The position numbers and the translations under genes are program-made. Below the pieces are notes generated by a model that saw only the letters and a program-made list of their open reading frames with translations, ran no database searches and was not told the DNA's origin. Positions 54,373 through 63,357 of a stretch of DNA of 64,000 nt are shown piece after piece. The stretch's first letter is position 1. Each line of letters opens with the position of its first letter. Source of the DNA: Luteolibacter sp. Y139 (GTDB lineage: Bacteria > Verrucomicrobiota > Verrucomicrobiia > Verrucomicrobiales > Akkermansiaceae); the NCBI RefSeq assembly GCF_038066715.1, contig NZ_JBBUKT010000014.1:1-64000 (forward strand). The letters run 5' to 3'.

Positions 54373-55188
54373 TCAGATCCGGGCGCGCGCCCGCTTCGCC
54401 GCTTCCCACGCGTCGTCCATCTGATCCGCCGTCGCGGCTTCAAGCGATAGCCCGGCTTCCTTCAGCCTCCGCTCCATGTCGCCGAAACGCTTTTCGAATT
54501 TCTCGTTGGCCGCGGAGAGGATCACCTCGGGATCGAGCTTGCGGAAGCGGACGAGATTGACCACGGAGAACAACAGGTCGCCGATCTCTTCATCGACCGC
54601 CGGGAGATCCTGAGCGTCCACGGCACCTTCCAATTCCACCACCTCCTCGCGGATCTTTGCGAGCACGCCGGACTGGGTCGGCCAGTCAAAGCCGACCTTG
54701 GCCGCCTTCTTCTGGAGCTTCGAGGCACGGAGCAGGGCAGGCAGACCCTTGCCGACCCCATGGAGGTAAGGCTCGTCCTCCGTCCCCTTCTCGCTGCGTT
54801 TGATCTGATCCCACTGCTGAAGTACGGCGTCCGTCGTAGCGGCGTCCGCGGTCGCGAAGACGTGAGGATGCCGGCGCACCAGCTTGTCGGAAATCCCCCG
54901 CGCCACGTCGTCGAAGTCGAAGTGCTTGCTTTCCTGCGCGAGCTCGCTGTGGAAGACCACCTGCAGCAGTAGGTCGCCGAGCTCCTCTTCCAGGTGCTTC
55001 ATGTCATCGCGCTCGATGGCATCCACCGTTTCGTAGGCTTCCTCGATCAGATTGGAAACGAGGCTGCGGTGCGTCTGCTCGGCATCCCACGGGCAGCCGC
55101 CGGGCGCACGCAGGCGGTGCATGATGGCGCGCAGCCGCTCCAGCTGCAGGCCCTTGTCAGGACAATCGATCATTTCCGCGTCGGTCAT
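54373..55188 (-). CDS. mazG: Nucleoside triphosphate pyrophosphohydrolase MazG
   Basis: The 271-residue protein has two MazG domains. The first carries CPWDAEQTHRSL, NLIEEAYETVDAIE and EELGDLLLQVVFHSELA, the metal-binding EExxE...ExxD set; the second ends with EEIGDLLFSVVNLVRF. MazG hydrolyses NTPs to NMP and PPi, cleaning damaged nucleotides and lowering ppGpp. The ATG overlaps the rhomboid stop (ATGA). Confidence 0.95.
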   Translation of the reverse strand: MTDAEMIDCPDKGLQLERLRAIMHRLRAPGGCPWDAEQTHRSLVSNLIEEAYETVDAIERDDMKHLEEELGDLLLQVVFHSELAQESKHFDFDDVARGISDKLVRRHPHVFATADAATTDAVLQQWDQIKRSEKGTEDEPYLHGVGKGLPALLRASKLQKKAAKVGFDWPTQSGVLAKIREEVVELEGAVDAQDLPAVDEEIGDLLFSVVNLVRFRKLDPEVILSAANEKFEKRFGDMERRLKEAGLSLEAATADQMDDAWEAAKRARARI

Positions 55189-56087
55189 CGTTCCTTGGTC
55201 GGTTTGCTGGCTTGTTGGAGAATCTCGCGCTCCTCGTCCGTCAGGCTCTGGATGCCCTCCCGGTTGATCTTGTCCAGGATCCGGTCCACATCGGAAGCGG
55301 TGGCGATGTCCACGGAAGTTCGCGGCCTCAGCTTCGACTTCTGGCGGAACTCCTTCGGACGGATGATTTTCTCCTCCTTGGGTGACCCCTTCCCCAGCAG
55401 CTGCGGAAAGCGGGTGAGCAGGAACCCGAGAATGGCACCGCCGAGATGGCCGGCTTCCCCGCCACTGTTCAGCGAAGGACGGCCACCGGCCAGATTGTCC
55501 AGGACGATCATGAGAACGGCGATTCCCATGACGATGAGCGCCAGCCTCCGCATCGTCACCTCGATGGGCGGGAAGATCAGCCGGGCCCTCGCATTCGGAT
55601 CAATGACCGCGATCGAAAGCAGGATCCCGTAGATCCCCGCCGAGGCACCGATCAGCGGCGCGGTCACATCCCGTCCTGGCAGAATGCCGGTGAGAGTCAG
55701 TAAGGTGAAGAACAGCGCTCCGGCGACACCGCACAGCAGGTAAAAGATGAGGAACCGGCGGCTCCCCCACCAGCGCTCCGCCCACGGGCCGAAGAAGTAA
55801 ATCCCCAGGCAGTTCGCGATGATGTGCAAGGGGCTGAAATGCAGGAACTGGAACGTCAGCAGCTCCCAAATGCGCCCCTCGCGAAAAGCCGACTCGATGG
55901 TAAAGCAGAAGTTCGCATTGAGCACCCCGTATTCCCCGCCTCGCGGCCGGGTGAACAGGTCGATCAGGAACAGGATGGCATTCGAAATCAACAGCCACTT
56001 CGTCACCACCGGCATCGGTGGCTGTCCACCTGTCGCCGCGTAGCGCCGCTCCTCATCACGAAAGTAGTCCCGGTCCGATGCACCCAT
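55185..56087 (-). CDS. Rhomboid intramembrane serine protease
   Basis: The 300-residue protein has six or seven membrane helices. The Trp/Arg loop and the catalytic GASAGIYGIL (Ser) and AGHLGGAILG (His) are visible, as is HIIANCLGIYFFGPWAERW, a typical rhomboid HxxxN segment. The C-terminal 75 residues form a charged cytosolic tail (SDVDRILDKINREGIQSLTDEEREIL) of the kind seen in rhomboids with DUF6576-type tails. It cleaves membrane proteins within the bilayer; substrates unknown. First gene of a transcript with mazG. Confidence 0.93.
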   Translation of the reverse strand: MGASDRDYFRDEERRYAATGGQPPMPVVTKWLLISNAILFLIDLFTRPRGGEYGVLNANFCFTIESAFREGRIWELLTFQFLHFSPLHIIANCLGIYFFGPWAERWWGSRRFLIFYLLCGVAGALFFTLLTLTGILPGRDVTAPLIGASAGIYGILLSIAVIDPNARARLIFPPIEVTMRRLALIVMGIAVLMIVLDNLAGGRPSLNSGGEAGHLGGAILGFLLTRFPQLLGKGSPKEEKIIRPKEFRQKSKLRPRTSVDIATASDVDRILDKINREGIQSLTDEEREILQQASKPTKER

Positions 56088-56110
56088 CTGAAGCAGGGGG
56101 TAACACGCGT

Positions 56111-57568
56111 TTATTCGTTGGGCAAGGCCGCCCCTTCATCCAACGCGGCAACAAGCTCGGCAAATACCTCCGGTTCCTTTCCCCGGTCGGGCGAGCCCTT
56201 GAGGCAACTGGTGAACCACTTCTGGAAAAGACTGCGCCGCGCCGCGGGAAAAGCCCGCACCCGGCTCTCCTGCTCGCCGCTTTCGATCGGCGCCTTGTCC
56301 CGGCGCCCGTGGGCGCGGTCGAGGATGCCTGCATGGCGGATCAGCATCGAATCCAGCAGCACCCACGGGAAATTCGGATTCTGCGGCGGTCCGGCTTCCA
56401 GCGCCTGGCCATCGCTTTGGACCTTGCCGAGGCTCACGCCCTTGAAACGCAGTTCCGGCAGCGCACCGCCTTTGAAAAAGGCCGCCGCCCCGCCGACCAC
56501 CGCACCGATCGCCGCGCCGACGAAGAAACTGTGCCCGCCCACGCCGAAATCGATGACCGCCCCGGCAGCCCCGCCGGTCGCCACCCCGGCTGCCGTGAGC
56601 TGGCCACGGCTGAGCCCCCACTTCCGCCACGTCTCGGCCACCGCGAGATTGAGACCGGAGTGTCCCGCGGGATCGATCTCGGGCTTGAGCAGGTGATGCC
56701 GGTAGGCCTTGAGCAGGCGCTTCAGGCAATCGTTCTCAAGATCGGCCAGCTTCTTGAAATAGCGGGCTTCCAGGTCGGCCCGTTTCTTTTCCATCCGCGC
56801 CGGAATGCCGCGGTCGCGGGTTTCCAGCGGCTCGCTGACGCGGAGGGTCAGCGCCTTTTCGAAGAAATCCAGCATCGCCTCGGCGGCCTCCTCGAGGCGG
56901 TCTGACATCTCGTTCTCCATCGCGGAGATCACCTTCTTGATGTGCTCCCGGTGGTGCTCCTCGATTTGGAGCAGGGCCTCCAGCAAACGGCGTCGCTCAT
57001 CGTAGCGCGCCTCGTGCGCATCGAAGGTGCGGACCAGATTGAAGGCCGTGCCAAGGCGCTCGCGCCATTCCCTCTCCTGCTCCGGTGCCGGCTCGCCCTG
57101 GGGATTCAGCAGCGCGAGCCGTGGTCGGCCGGTCCAGCGCAGGATCTCGATCTCTGCGAGAAACGAATCCCGCAACGGCTTGCCGGGATCCACCACATAG
57201 ATGACTCCCGCCCCCTCGGTAAGCGGCTCTAACAGCCGGACCTCATCCGGAAAACGCTCGCGGCATTCCTTCACGAAGCGGGCGATCTCGGCCGGGCCGG
57301 GAACCCCACCGGCGGCGAGACGCTGGATCTCCTTCATCGCCTCGATCGGCTGCTGGAAGCCGGGCGTATCGAGGAAACGCATCAGCTCCTCATCATCGTA
57401 ACGCACCGGCAGCGGCAACACCTCCGTGGTCTCGCCGGGCGTCGCGCTAATGCGCAGCAGCTCATCGTCATCGATCTCCAGCAAGGTCGCCAGAGTGGCG
57501 GTCTTGCCGGCATTGACGCGTCCGACCACGGCAAAGGCCGGGATGTCAGCGCTCAGCCAGGTGCCCAT
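56111..57568 (-). CDS. GTPase with DUF3482 domain
   Basis: In this 485-residue protein the N-terminal 180 residues are a TRAFAC GTPase: G1 GRVNAGKTA, G3 DTPGF, then a long helical domain (from about 200) and a hydrophobic glycine-rich hairpin (about 330-370, AAGVATGGAAGAVIDFGVGG and VGAAIGAVVGGAAAFF) that may insert into membrane, matching DUF3482 proteins. The partner DUF2868 gene follows upstream and overlaps by 16 bases, a known gene pair of unknown function. Confidence 0.87.
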   Translation of the reverse strand: MGTWLSADIPAFAVVGRVNAGKTATLATLLEIDDDELLRISATPGETTEVLPLPVRYDDEELMRFLDTPGFQQPIEAMKEIQRLAAGGVPGPAEIARFVKECRERFPDEVRLLEPLTEGAGVIYVVDPGKPLRDSFLAEIEILRWTGRPRLALLNPQGEPAPEQEREWRERLGTAFNLVRTFDAHEARYDERRRLLEALLQIEEHHREHIKKVISAMENEMSDRLEEAAEAMLDFFEKALTLRVSEPLETRDRGIPARMEKKRADLEARYFKKLADLENDCLKRLLKAYRHHLLKPEIDPAGHSGLNLAVAETWRKWGLSRGQLTAAGVATGGAAGAVIDFGVGGHSFFVGAAIGAVVGGAAAFFKGGALPELRFKGVSLGKVQSDGQALEAGPPQNPNFPWVLLDSMLIRHAGILDRAHGRRDKAPIESGEQESRVRAFPAARRSLFQKWFTSCLKGSPDRGKEPEVFAELVAALDEGAALPNE

Positions 57569-58887
57569 GTGCGGTCCTCCTCATACAGACTCAGTTCCAC
57601 GTCGAGACCCTTCTGGCCGTCGAAAAAGGCTTCCCATGCGGCGCGCTCCTCCGCCTTCGGCGGGTGCGGACGGCCTTCGCGATCGAAGTCCGCCACCACG
57701 ATCGCGGTCCGCCTGCCTTCCGCGGCGGCGGCCACTCGCTTGAGCGTTTCCTCCACCTGGCGCGGCGCGAGCGACCAGCCTTCGGCAAGCAGGACGATGC
57801 CCGCTGGCGCTTTCCCCAGGGCATCGCGCGCAGCCGCTTCACGGCCGGCATCGAGCACCGCCAGGGTTTCCCAAGCGACGGGATTCAGCCGCAGGTGGCG
57901 CAGGAAAAAGGGCCGCAGGGCATCGTGATTCGGCGAGATCCCGCCGAGATCCAGCACCAGCGCACCATCGGCCGGGCCCTCGGGCTCCTCGCCGCGCTTC
58001 ACACCGGTGAGCGCGCGCCACAGGCGGCGATGGCGCGGCGATTGGAAGGCGGGCTTGCGAGCGCTGCGCCACGATTGGACGTGAGCCGTGAGCTCCAGCA
58101 GGAACCGCGGTGCCACACCCCACACCAGCAGCGCGAGCATGAGGAAACCCATCCAGCTCGCTCCCCCGCCATCCCAATGCGCACCACGGCGGCTGGTCGC
58201 GATCTCCGGCACCATCCGGGGAAGAAATCCGTGCCACGGCATCGACAGGAAATTCACCACGCCCTCCAGCGTCCGCTCCATCGCTCGCTCGGTGGTCGTT
58301 TCCCAGTAGAAGCCGACGCGCCGGAAGAAGAACAACACCGTCAGCCCGACGATAGCCCCGAGGTGGAAATTCATCGCGGCCGACTGCGCCCGCGCGGCGA
58401 TCTTCCATCCAAAGGACTTCGCCAGCTCCGGACTGGCCTCGATCACCGCGAGCACCTTGTTCCCGTCGTTCTTGGCAAAGCGCGCCGTAAGCTTCTTCAG
58501 AAGTGGCCCGAGCAGACCGCCCCACTTCGGACGCAGCAGCCACAATGTCAGCCCCACCACCAAGGTGAGCCACGGGACCAGCAACGTGAAGACCAGGAAA
58601 ACCAGGACATCGATGCCTTCGCGCTCGCGATCATAGCAGCCCCACGCCGCGCCGAAGCCGGCCAGAAACGTAAAGCCGCCCGCGAGCGCCCCGGCCCACG
58701 CGATCCCCTTCACCCACGAGCGGCCGATCTGCGGGGCGTCGACGGCTTCCTTCCAAGCCTTCATCACCACCGGCCGCGCACCTTCCGCATGGAGGCCATC
58801 CGGACGCGACTCACCGTCCCAAGCCGCCAGGGCGACTTCGAAGTCGATCAGTTCTTCCCACTTCCAACGCCCGCTCGGACCGCGCAT
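57553..58887 (-). CDS. DUF2868 membrane protein
   Basis: The 444-residue protein has about five membrane segments (around residues 68-85, 92-115, 165-190, 215-235) and a C-terminal cytosolic domain of about 150 residues beginning LVLDLGGISPNHDALRPFF, with an alternating strand-helix pattern. Order and partner (GTPase/DUF3482) match the DUF2868 pairing known in proteobacteria. A membrane-associated sensing or remodelling complex is a guess. The overlap of 16 bases with the GTPase gene indicates coupled translation. Confidence 0.83.
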   Translation of the reverse strand: MRGPSGRWKWEELIDFEVALAAWDGESRPDGLHAEGARPVVMKAWKEAVDAPQIGRSWVKGIAWAGALAGGFTFLAGFGAAWGCYDREREGIDVLVFLVFTLLVPWLTLVVGLTLWLLRPKWGGLLGPLLKKLTARFAKNDGNKVLAVIEASPELAKSFGWKIAARAQSAAMNFHLGAIVGLTVLFFFRRVGFYWETTTERAMERTLEGVVNFLSMPWHGFLPRMVPEIATSRRGAHWDGGGASWMGFLMLALLVWGVAPRFLLELTAHVQSWRSARKPAFQSPRHRRLWRALTGVKRGEEPEGPADGALVLDLGGISPNHDALRPFFLRHLRLNPVAWETLAVLDAGREAAARDALGKAPAGIVLLAEGWSLAPRQVEETLKRVAAAAEGRRTAIVVADFDREGRPHPPKAEERAAWEAFFDGQKGLDVELSLYEEDRTWAPG

Positions 58888-59060
58888 CTGCCGTCACTTT
58901 CTCCAACAAGAGCCTCCGGCCAAGGGCAAATCCACGTCACGGCACGATCAAGGCGAATGGCCAATAAGAATCGTCACCTATGAACTTGACCTCACCACAA
59001 TGGGTAGGTGTGCTGTCTGACAGATTGCGGCATGCTGCCGCGTCCTTTCCCGGTCAACCC

Positions 59061-60104
59061 ATGAGGAAATCCTTGCTCCTACTTTGTCTCAGCCTGCCGT
59101 TGCACGCTGAGGATCGCCTGATCACCTACGAAAACCGGCCGATGGGCTCGGTGGAAAAGCCGCTGCTCCTGCGCAGCTACTTGCCCGACCCCGACATCGA
59201 CGACGCGGTCTTCTCGCAGCACGACGTGGGACACACCGTCTCGAAGTACAATCCCGAGAAGGGCTCCGACGTGAAGGGCGAAGTGGTCCCCATGGCGGGC
59301 ATTGCCGCGGGCATCGGCGTGAATTTCGGCCCGGCCCTGTCCTATGTCTTCGATACCACCGAGTGCCGCCTGATGTACACGTGGCAGGGTGGCTTCGTCG
59401 ACATGACCCCCTACTGGGGCGACAAGGCGAAGGGCTCTCGCGTCTCCTTCGGCTACGTGCCGCAGTTGGTCGGCACGTTGTTCTGGAAGACCAGCGGCAA
59501 AGATCCCATCGAGCTGAACGGCAAATCCCTCAGCGATCTCGGCACCCGCGTCTACACCGGCTACCAACTCGTCAAAGGAGTGCCGACCTATGCGTTCAAG
59601 GCGGGCGAAACTCCCTTCACCCTCACCGTGAGTCCCTCCACGACGCCGCTGGCCTGCACGGTCACGGTGACCACTCCGGGTGACGGCACGCTCTCGTGGA
59701 AAGGCATCAATGGAGCCACCGGCAAGGGCAAGATGACCCTCACGCTGGCTGGCAGCGACATCGGCAAGTTCGAGGGATACAAGCCCGTCAACAACATCGC
59801 CAAGGCCACCGCTGAAGTGGGCGAAAAGCTCTTCCTCCAGTATGGCTGCTCGGCATGCCACAGCGTCGATGGCTCGAAAAACCACGGTCCCTCTGTCGGC
59901 CTGCTCTTCGGCCATGAAGTCGAGATCGAGGGCCTCGATAAGCCGATCCTCGCCGACCACGAGTACATCCTCGAGTCGATCAAAACTCCGAATGCCAAGG
60001 TCGTGAAAGGCTATCCGCCCAACTACATGCCGCCCTTCGGCCTGCCAGACGTCGAATACGATTCCCTGGTCCTCTACATCGAATCCCTGGCCAAACCCGA
60101 GTGA
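59061..60104 (+). CDS. Secreted c-type cytochrome with N-terminal beta domain
   Basis: The 347-residue protein has a signal peptide (LLLLCLSLPLHAE), an N-terminal region of about 235 residues (ENRPMGSVEKPLLLRSYLPDPDIDDAVFS and later strands) similar to the domain found on Planctomycetota/Verrucomicrobiota dehydrogenase-associated cytochromes, then a single haem-binding CSACH near residue 265 with a downstream candidate axial Met (NYMPPFG). Electron acceptor in the periplasm. ATG 59061 starts the signal peptide; a longer frame from 58980 adds no family sequence. Its stop overlaps a GTG, and the beta-propeller gene begins 12 bases later. Confidence 0.85.
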   Translation: MRKSLLLLCLSLPLHAEDRLITYENRPMGSVEKPLLLRSYLPDPDIDDAVFSQHDVGHTVSKYNPEKGSDVKGEVVPMAGIAAGIGVNFGPALSYVFDTTECRLMYTWQGGFVDMTPYWGDKAKGSRVSFGYVPQLVGTLFWKTSGKDPIELNGKSLSDLGTRVYTGYQLVKGVPTYAFKAGETPFTLTVSPSTTPLACTVTVTTPGDGTLSWKGINGATGKGKMTLTLAGSDIGKFEGYKPVNNIAKATAEVGEKLFLQYGCSACHSVDGSKNHGPSVGLLFGHEVEIEGLDKPILADHEYILESIKTPNAKVVKGYPPNYMPPFGLPDVEYDSLVLYIESLAKPE

Positions 60105-60115
60105 ACCGCACACCC

Positions 60116-61597
60116 ATGAAAACCATCTTCTTCAATCTCGGCGTCCTTGGCGCCCTCGCGGTTCAGCCTCTCCACGCCGCCGCGAAATTTGCCGACTGCT
60201 ACAAGGTCGAATCCATCAACCTGCCCTCCGGCGTGCCGCCTGAAGTCGGCGGCATCGACTTCGCCGAAGACGGCACCATCTTCGTGGCCCTGCGCCGCGG
60301 TGACGTGCTGAAGGCGACACCGACCAGCGATCCGAAAGCGTTCGACTGGAAGCTCTTCGCGACCGGCTTCGACAATGGCTGCGGCATCGATGTGGTCAGC
60401 CCCACGAAGATCCGCGTCACCCAGATGGCCGAGATGACCGAGGCCGAGGACACCGATGGCGACGGCTCCGCCGACAAATACATGCGCTTCGCTGCCGGCT
60501 GGGGCCTGAGCGGCAACTACCACGAGACCAATACCCTCTGCAAAGATGGAAAGGGCGGCTACTACATCTCCGTCGGCACCGCATCCTTCTCCGGTCCCAC
60601 CTTCGAGCACACGCTCGGCACCTTCTCCGATGCCGGCCGCCGCGGCCGCAACTACTCCGCGGTGAAGTGGAAAGGCTGGATCCTCCACAGCGATGCCAAG
60701 GGCAACGTGACTCCATTCGCCTGCGGCTTCCGCATGGCCAATGGCGTCTATCAGGACCCGCAGGGCGAGCTGTGGGCTGGCGACAACCAGGGCGACTGGA
60801 AAGCCACCACGCCGCTGTATCATGTCGAGAAGGGCAACTTCTACGGCCACCCTAGTAGTTTGGTGTGGGATCCGAATTTCAAGAAGAGCAAGGATCCCCT
60901 CGCCTACTACCACGACCATCTCGACGAGTACAACAAGGACCGCACCTACGCGGCCGTCGAGATCCCGAACATGGAGATCAACCGCTCCGCCGGCGAGCCG
61001 ATGGAATTCCCGAAGGGCACGCCTTTCGCCGGCCAGCTTCTCCTGCCGGATAACAACGGCGAGCGCCTCACCCGCGTGATGGTCGAGAAGGTCGACGGCA
61101 CCTGGCAAGGTGCGTGCACGAACTTCATCGATGGCCGCGGCCTGCACTCCGGCAATCACCGCGCGCGTTTCACCAAGGACGGCAAGCAGCTCTACATCGG
61201 CCAGACCGTCCGCGGTTGGGGCGCTCCGGCGGAAGGCCTGCAGCGCGTCAGCTTTCTCGGACCGGTGCCGTTCGACATCGATCGCGTGACCGCCACCAAG
61301 GACGGCTTCAAGGTGAGCTTCACCCAGCCGATCCCCGACAAGCTCAAGGAAGACAAGGCGTGGGAAGTTTCCTCCTGCACCTACCAGTCGAAGTGGACCT
61401 ACGGCAGCGACCCGGAAAACAAGAAGGATCACTCCGTGAAGATCGCCTCCAGCGACGCGAAATCGGTGACCCTCAAGGTTGACGGCCTGGAAGTGCACCG
61501 CGTCTTCAAGATCAGCTTCCCGAAGTGCGACTCCCCTGACGGTTCACCGCTGCAGAACAACCTCGCGTTCTACACGGTGAACAAGGTGCCGAAGTAA
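60116..61597 (+). CDS. Secreted beta-propeller protein, PQQ-dehydrogenase-like
   Basis: The 493-residue protein has a signal peptide (IFFNLGVLGALAVQPLHAAA), then propeller-type repeats: VGGIDFAEDGTIFVALRRGDV, GFDNGCGIDVVSPTKIRVTQ, NPQGELWAGDNQGDW-like blade (QDPQGELWAGDNQGD) and HSGNHRARFTKDGKQLYIG. The pattern resembles the PQQ-dependent sugar dehydrogenase/DUF7133 proteins that accompany c-type cytochromes in this phylum; substrate unknown. I prefer ATG 60116 over GTG 60101. A strong terminator follows at 61648. Confidence 0.82.
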   Translation: MKTIFFNLGVLGALAVQPLHAAAKFADCYKVESINLPSGVPPEVGGIDFAEDGTIFVALRRGDVLKATPTSDPKAFDWKLFATGFDNGCGIDVVSPTKIRVTQMAEMTEAEDTDGDGSADKYMRFAAGWGLSGNYHETNTLCKDGKGGYYISVGTASFSGPTFEHTLGTFSDAGRRGRNYSAVKWKGWILHSDAKGNVTPFACGFRMANGVYQDPQGELWAGDNQGDWKATTPLYHVEKGNFYGHPSSLVWDPNFKKSKDPLAYYHDHLDEYNKDRTYAAVEIPNMEINRSAGEPMEFPKGTPFAGQLLLPDNNGERLTRVMVEKVDGTWQGACTNFIDGRGLHSGNHRARFTKDGKQLYIGQTVRGWGAPAEGLQRVSFLGPVPFDIDRVTATKDGFKVSFTQPIPDKLKEDKAWEVSSCTYQSKWTYGSDPENKKDHSVKIASSDAKSVTLKVDGLEVHRVFKISFPKCDSPDGSPLQNNLAFYTVNKVPK

Positions 61598-61647
61598 TCC
61601 TCGGCTTAGGGCCGGGTCACCGGCAAGCGCATGAAGCGTTTCACTCT

Positions 61648-61700
61648 GGCCGGGTCGGCGATGGCAGCATCGCAGACCCGGCCGGTTTCGTTTTCGGGGG
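61648..61700 (+). terminator. Intrinsic terminator
   Basis: GGCCGGGTC (61648-61656) pairs with GACCCGGCC (61675-61683); an inner stem GCGATG/CATCGC with loop GCAG extends it. A T-rich stretch (GGTTTCGTTTTC) follows, 51 bases behind the propeller gene. Confidence 0.75.
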
Positions 61701-61798
61701 GGCAGGATTCCGAAATTTCGCCCTCAGGCATACATCAACGCATCCTGATACGACGATTTGACTCTTGCGAAAGCCCGGCCCCGCCCTAATTTCGCGGC

Positions 61799-62896
61799 AT
61801 GCCGCGTCCTGACCCCACTGCCGAGCTCCAGAAGGCTCTCCGCCAGCGCATTCTCGTCCTCGACGGGGCGATGGGCACCACCATCCGCACCTACGGGCTG
61901 GCGGAAAAGGACGCCCGCGGCAGCCGCTTCGCCGACTCGAAAAAGGACCTGCTGAACAACGGCGACATCCTCTCGATCACTCGCCCGGACGTCATCGGCG
62001 ACATCCACAAGCGCTTCTACGAGGCCGGCTCGGATATCTGCGAAACGAACACCTTCTCCGCGACCTCCATCGCGCAGAGCGAGTTCTTCGTCGATGACCC
62101 GCGCGAGCACGGCGGCATCAAGGACCCCGAGTTCTTCCAGAAGATCATGGACGATCCGATGCTCCGCGAACTCGCGTGGGAGCTGAATGTCCAGTCATCG
62201 CTCCTCTGCCGCAAGTGGGCGGACAACATCGGCAGCGACACCGGCATCAAGCGCTACGTCGCCGGAGCCATCGGGCCGCTTACGGTTTCCCTGAGCACCT
62301 CGCCGGACGCGAACGACGCGGGCTTCCGCACCGTGACCTTCGATCAGGTGAAGGAAGACTACACCCGCCAGGTCCGCGCCCTGATCGAAGGCGGCTGCGA
62401 CATCCTGATGGTGGAAACGATCTTCGACGCCCTGAACGCGAAAGCCGCCCTCGTCGCGATCCAGGAAGTCTTCGATGCCGATGGCCTGAAGCTCCCCATC
62501 ATCGTCAGCGCCGCCGTCGGCCGTGGCGGCGAAACCATGATCTCCGCCCAGAAGGTCGAAGCCATGTGGAATGCCGTCGCCCACGTCAATCCACTCGCCG
62601 TCGGCCTGAACTGCTCGCTCGGCCCCGACCTGATGAAGCCGCACTTGGAAGAACTGGCAAAGGTCTCCGCGAGCCACATCTCCTGTTACCCGAACGCCGG
62701 CCTGCCTAACCCGCTCGCACCGACCGGCTTCGACCTTGAGCCGCCGCACATGAATGCCTACATGAAGGAGTTCGCCTTAGACGGCCTCCTGAACCTCGCC
62801 GGTGGCTGCTGCGGCAACACTCCCGAACACGTCGCCGCCATCGCCGAAGGCGTGAAGGGCATCGCCCCGCGCGAAGTGCCCGTGGTAGAGGATTGA
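61799..62896 (+). CDS. metH: Methionine synthase, homocysteine-binding module (5' half of split metH)
   Basis: The 365-residue protein is the N-terminal homocysteine-binding barrel of cobalamin-dependent methionine synthase: LVLDGAMGTTIRTYGL, ETNTFSATSIAQSEF, and the zinc-binding Cys in GLNCSLG and GGCCGN. Full MetH has pterin, B12 and reactivation modules in the same chain; here the reading frame stops at TGA 62894-62896, whose T belongs to a flanking ATT and whose GA are the first two bases of the inserted GxxExxY element. The pterin module continues at 63417. Either the gene was broken by the insertion or both pieces work as separate proteins. Confidence 0.92.
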   Translation: MPRPDPTAELQKALRQRILVLDGAMGTTIRTYGLAEKDARGSRFADSKKDLLNNGDILSITRPDVIGDIHKRFYEAGSDICETNTFSATSIAQSEFFVDDPREHGGIKDPEFFQKIMDDPMLRELAWELNVQSSLLCRKWADNIGSDTGIKRYVAGAIGPLTVSLSTSPDANDAGFRTVTFDQVKEDYTRQVRALIEGGCDILMVETIFDALNAKAALVAIQEVFDADGLKLPIIVSAAVGRGGETMISAQKVEAMWNAVAHVNPLAVGLNCSLGPDLMKPHLEELAKVSASHISCYPNAGLPNPLAPTGFDLEPPHMNAYMKEFALDGLLNLAGGCCGNTPEHVAAIAEGVKGIAPREVPVVED

Positions 62897-62929
62897 ACGA
62901 ACCGCGGAGACGCAGAGATCGCGGAGGTA
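62895..62929 (+). repeat. Left terminal inverted repeat of GxxExxY element
   Basis: The 35-base repeat starts GAACGAACCGCGGAG and ends ATCGCGGAGGTA. It is built from near-repeats of the type GCGGAGAC / GCAGAGAT / GCGGAGGT, continued by GCTGAGAT up to 62940. Compared with the right end it lacks a 12-base unit. The metH stop codon overlaps its first two bases. Confidence 0.8.
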
Positions 62930-62951
62930 AACGCTGAGATTTTTGACCGAG

Positions 62952-63353
62952 ATGGCGACCAAAGAGGATCTGAACCGACTTTCAGGAGTCATCATTGATG
63001 CGGCCATCGAGGTTCACCGTGAAATGGGTCCGGGATTGCTTGAACGAGTCTACGAGGCCTCTTTAGCGAAAGAACTCTTGTCGCGAGGAATTTCATCAAT
63101 CCAACAGCTTCCCCAGCCGGTCATCTACAAGGGCGAAGCATTGGAAGATGAAGGCTATCGAATCGATCTCTTGGTTGAAAACTCGGTCATCGTCGAGCTG
63201 AAGACGGTGGCACAGCTTCTCCCCATCCACGAATGCCAGCTACTCACCTACCTCCGGCTCTCAGGTAAGCACCTCGGCCTCCTGATCAATTTTCACGTCC
63301 CGCTGCTGAAAGACGGGATCAAACGCCTCGTCCACCAGTTCCCTTTCGAGTAA
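62952..63353 (+). CDS. GxxExxY protein (PD-(D/E)XK nuclease-like)
   Basis: The 133-residue protein contains the defining GLLERVYE (G-x-x-E-x-x-Y) in its first third and a PD-(D/E)XK-like core YRIDLLVENSVIVELKTV (Asp, then Glu-Leu-Lys). Members are small proteins widespread in Planctomycetota, Verrucomicrobiota and others; activity is not established. I chose ATG 62952 (MATKEDLNRLSG); a TTG at 62943 is possible. Codon use is AT-richer than the metH halves (AAA, TTG, TCA, CGA). It is the only gene between the inverted repeats and reads in the metH direction. Confidence 0.92.
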   Translation: MATKEDLNRLSGVIIDAAIEVHREMGPGLLERVYEASLAKELLSRGISSIQQLPQPVIYKGEALEDEGYRIDLLVENSVIVELKTVAQLLPIHECQLLTYLRLSGKHLGLLINFHVPLLKDGIKRLVHQFPFE

Positions 63354-63357
63354 TACA

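Noticed and set aside
574-57230. TGTTAG copies as systematic base-calling errors at a modified site
   Set aside because: Several copies encode residues expected in the family (LLDEP of the ABC ATPase, the Asn in the CimA segment), so the bases appear genuine.
60074-61498. A minus-strand open frame of 474 codons over the beta-propeller gene
   Set aside because: Low-complexity Val/Ala/Gly/His/Asp composition typical of an antisense shadow; the plus strand has a signal peptide, propeller motifs and a terminator.
61758-61792. Sigma-70-type promoter (TTGACT ... TAATTT) before metH
   Set aside because: The spacing between the candidate boxes is 23 bases, too long for a normal promoter.
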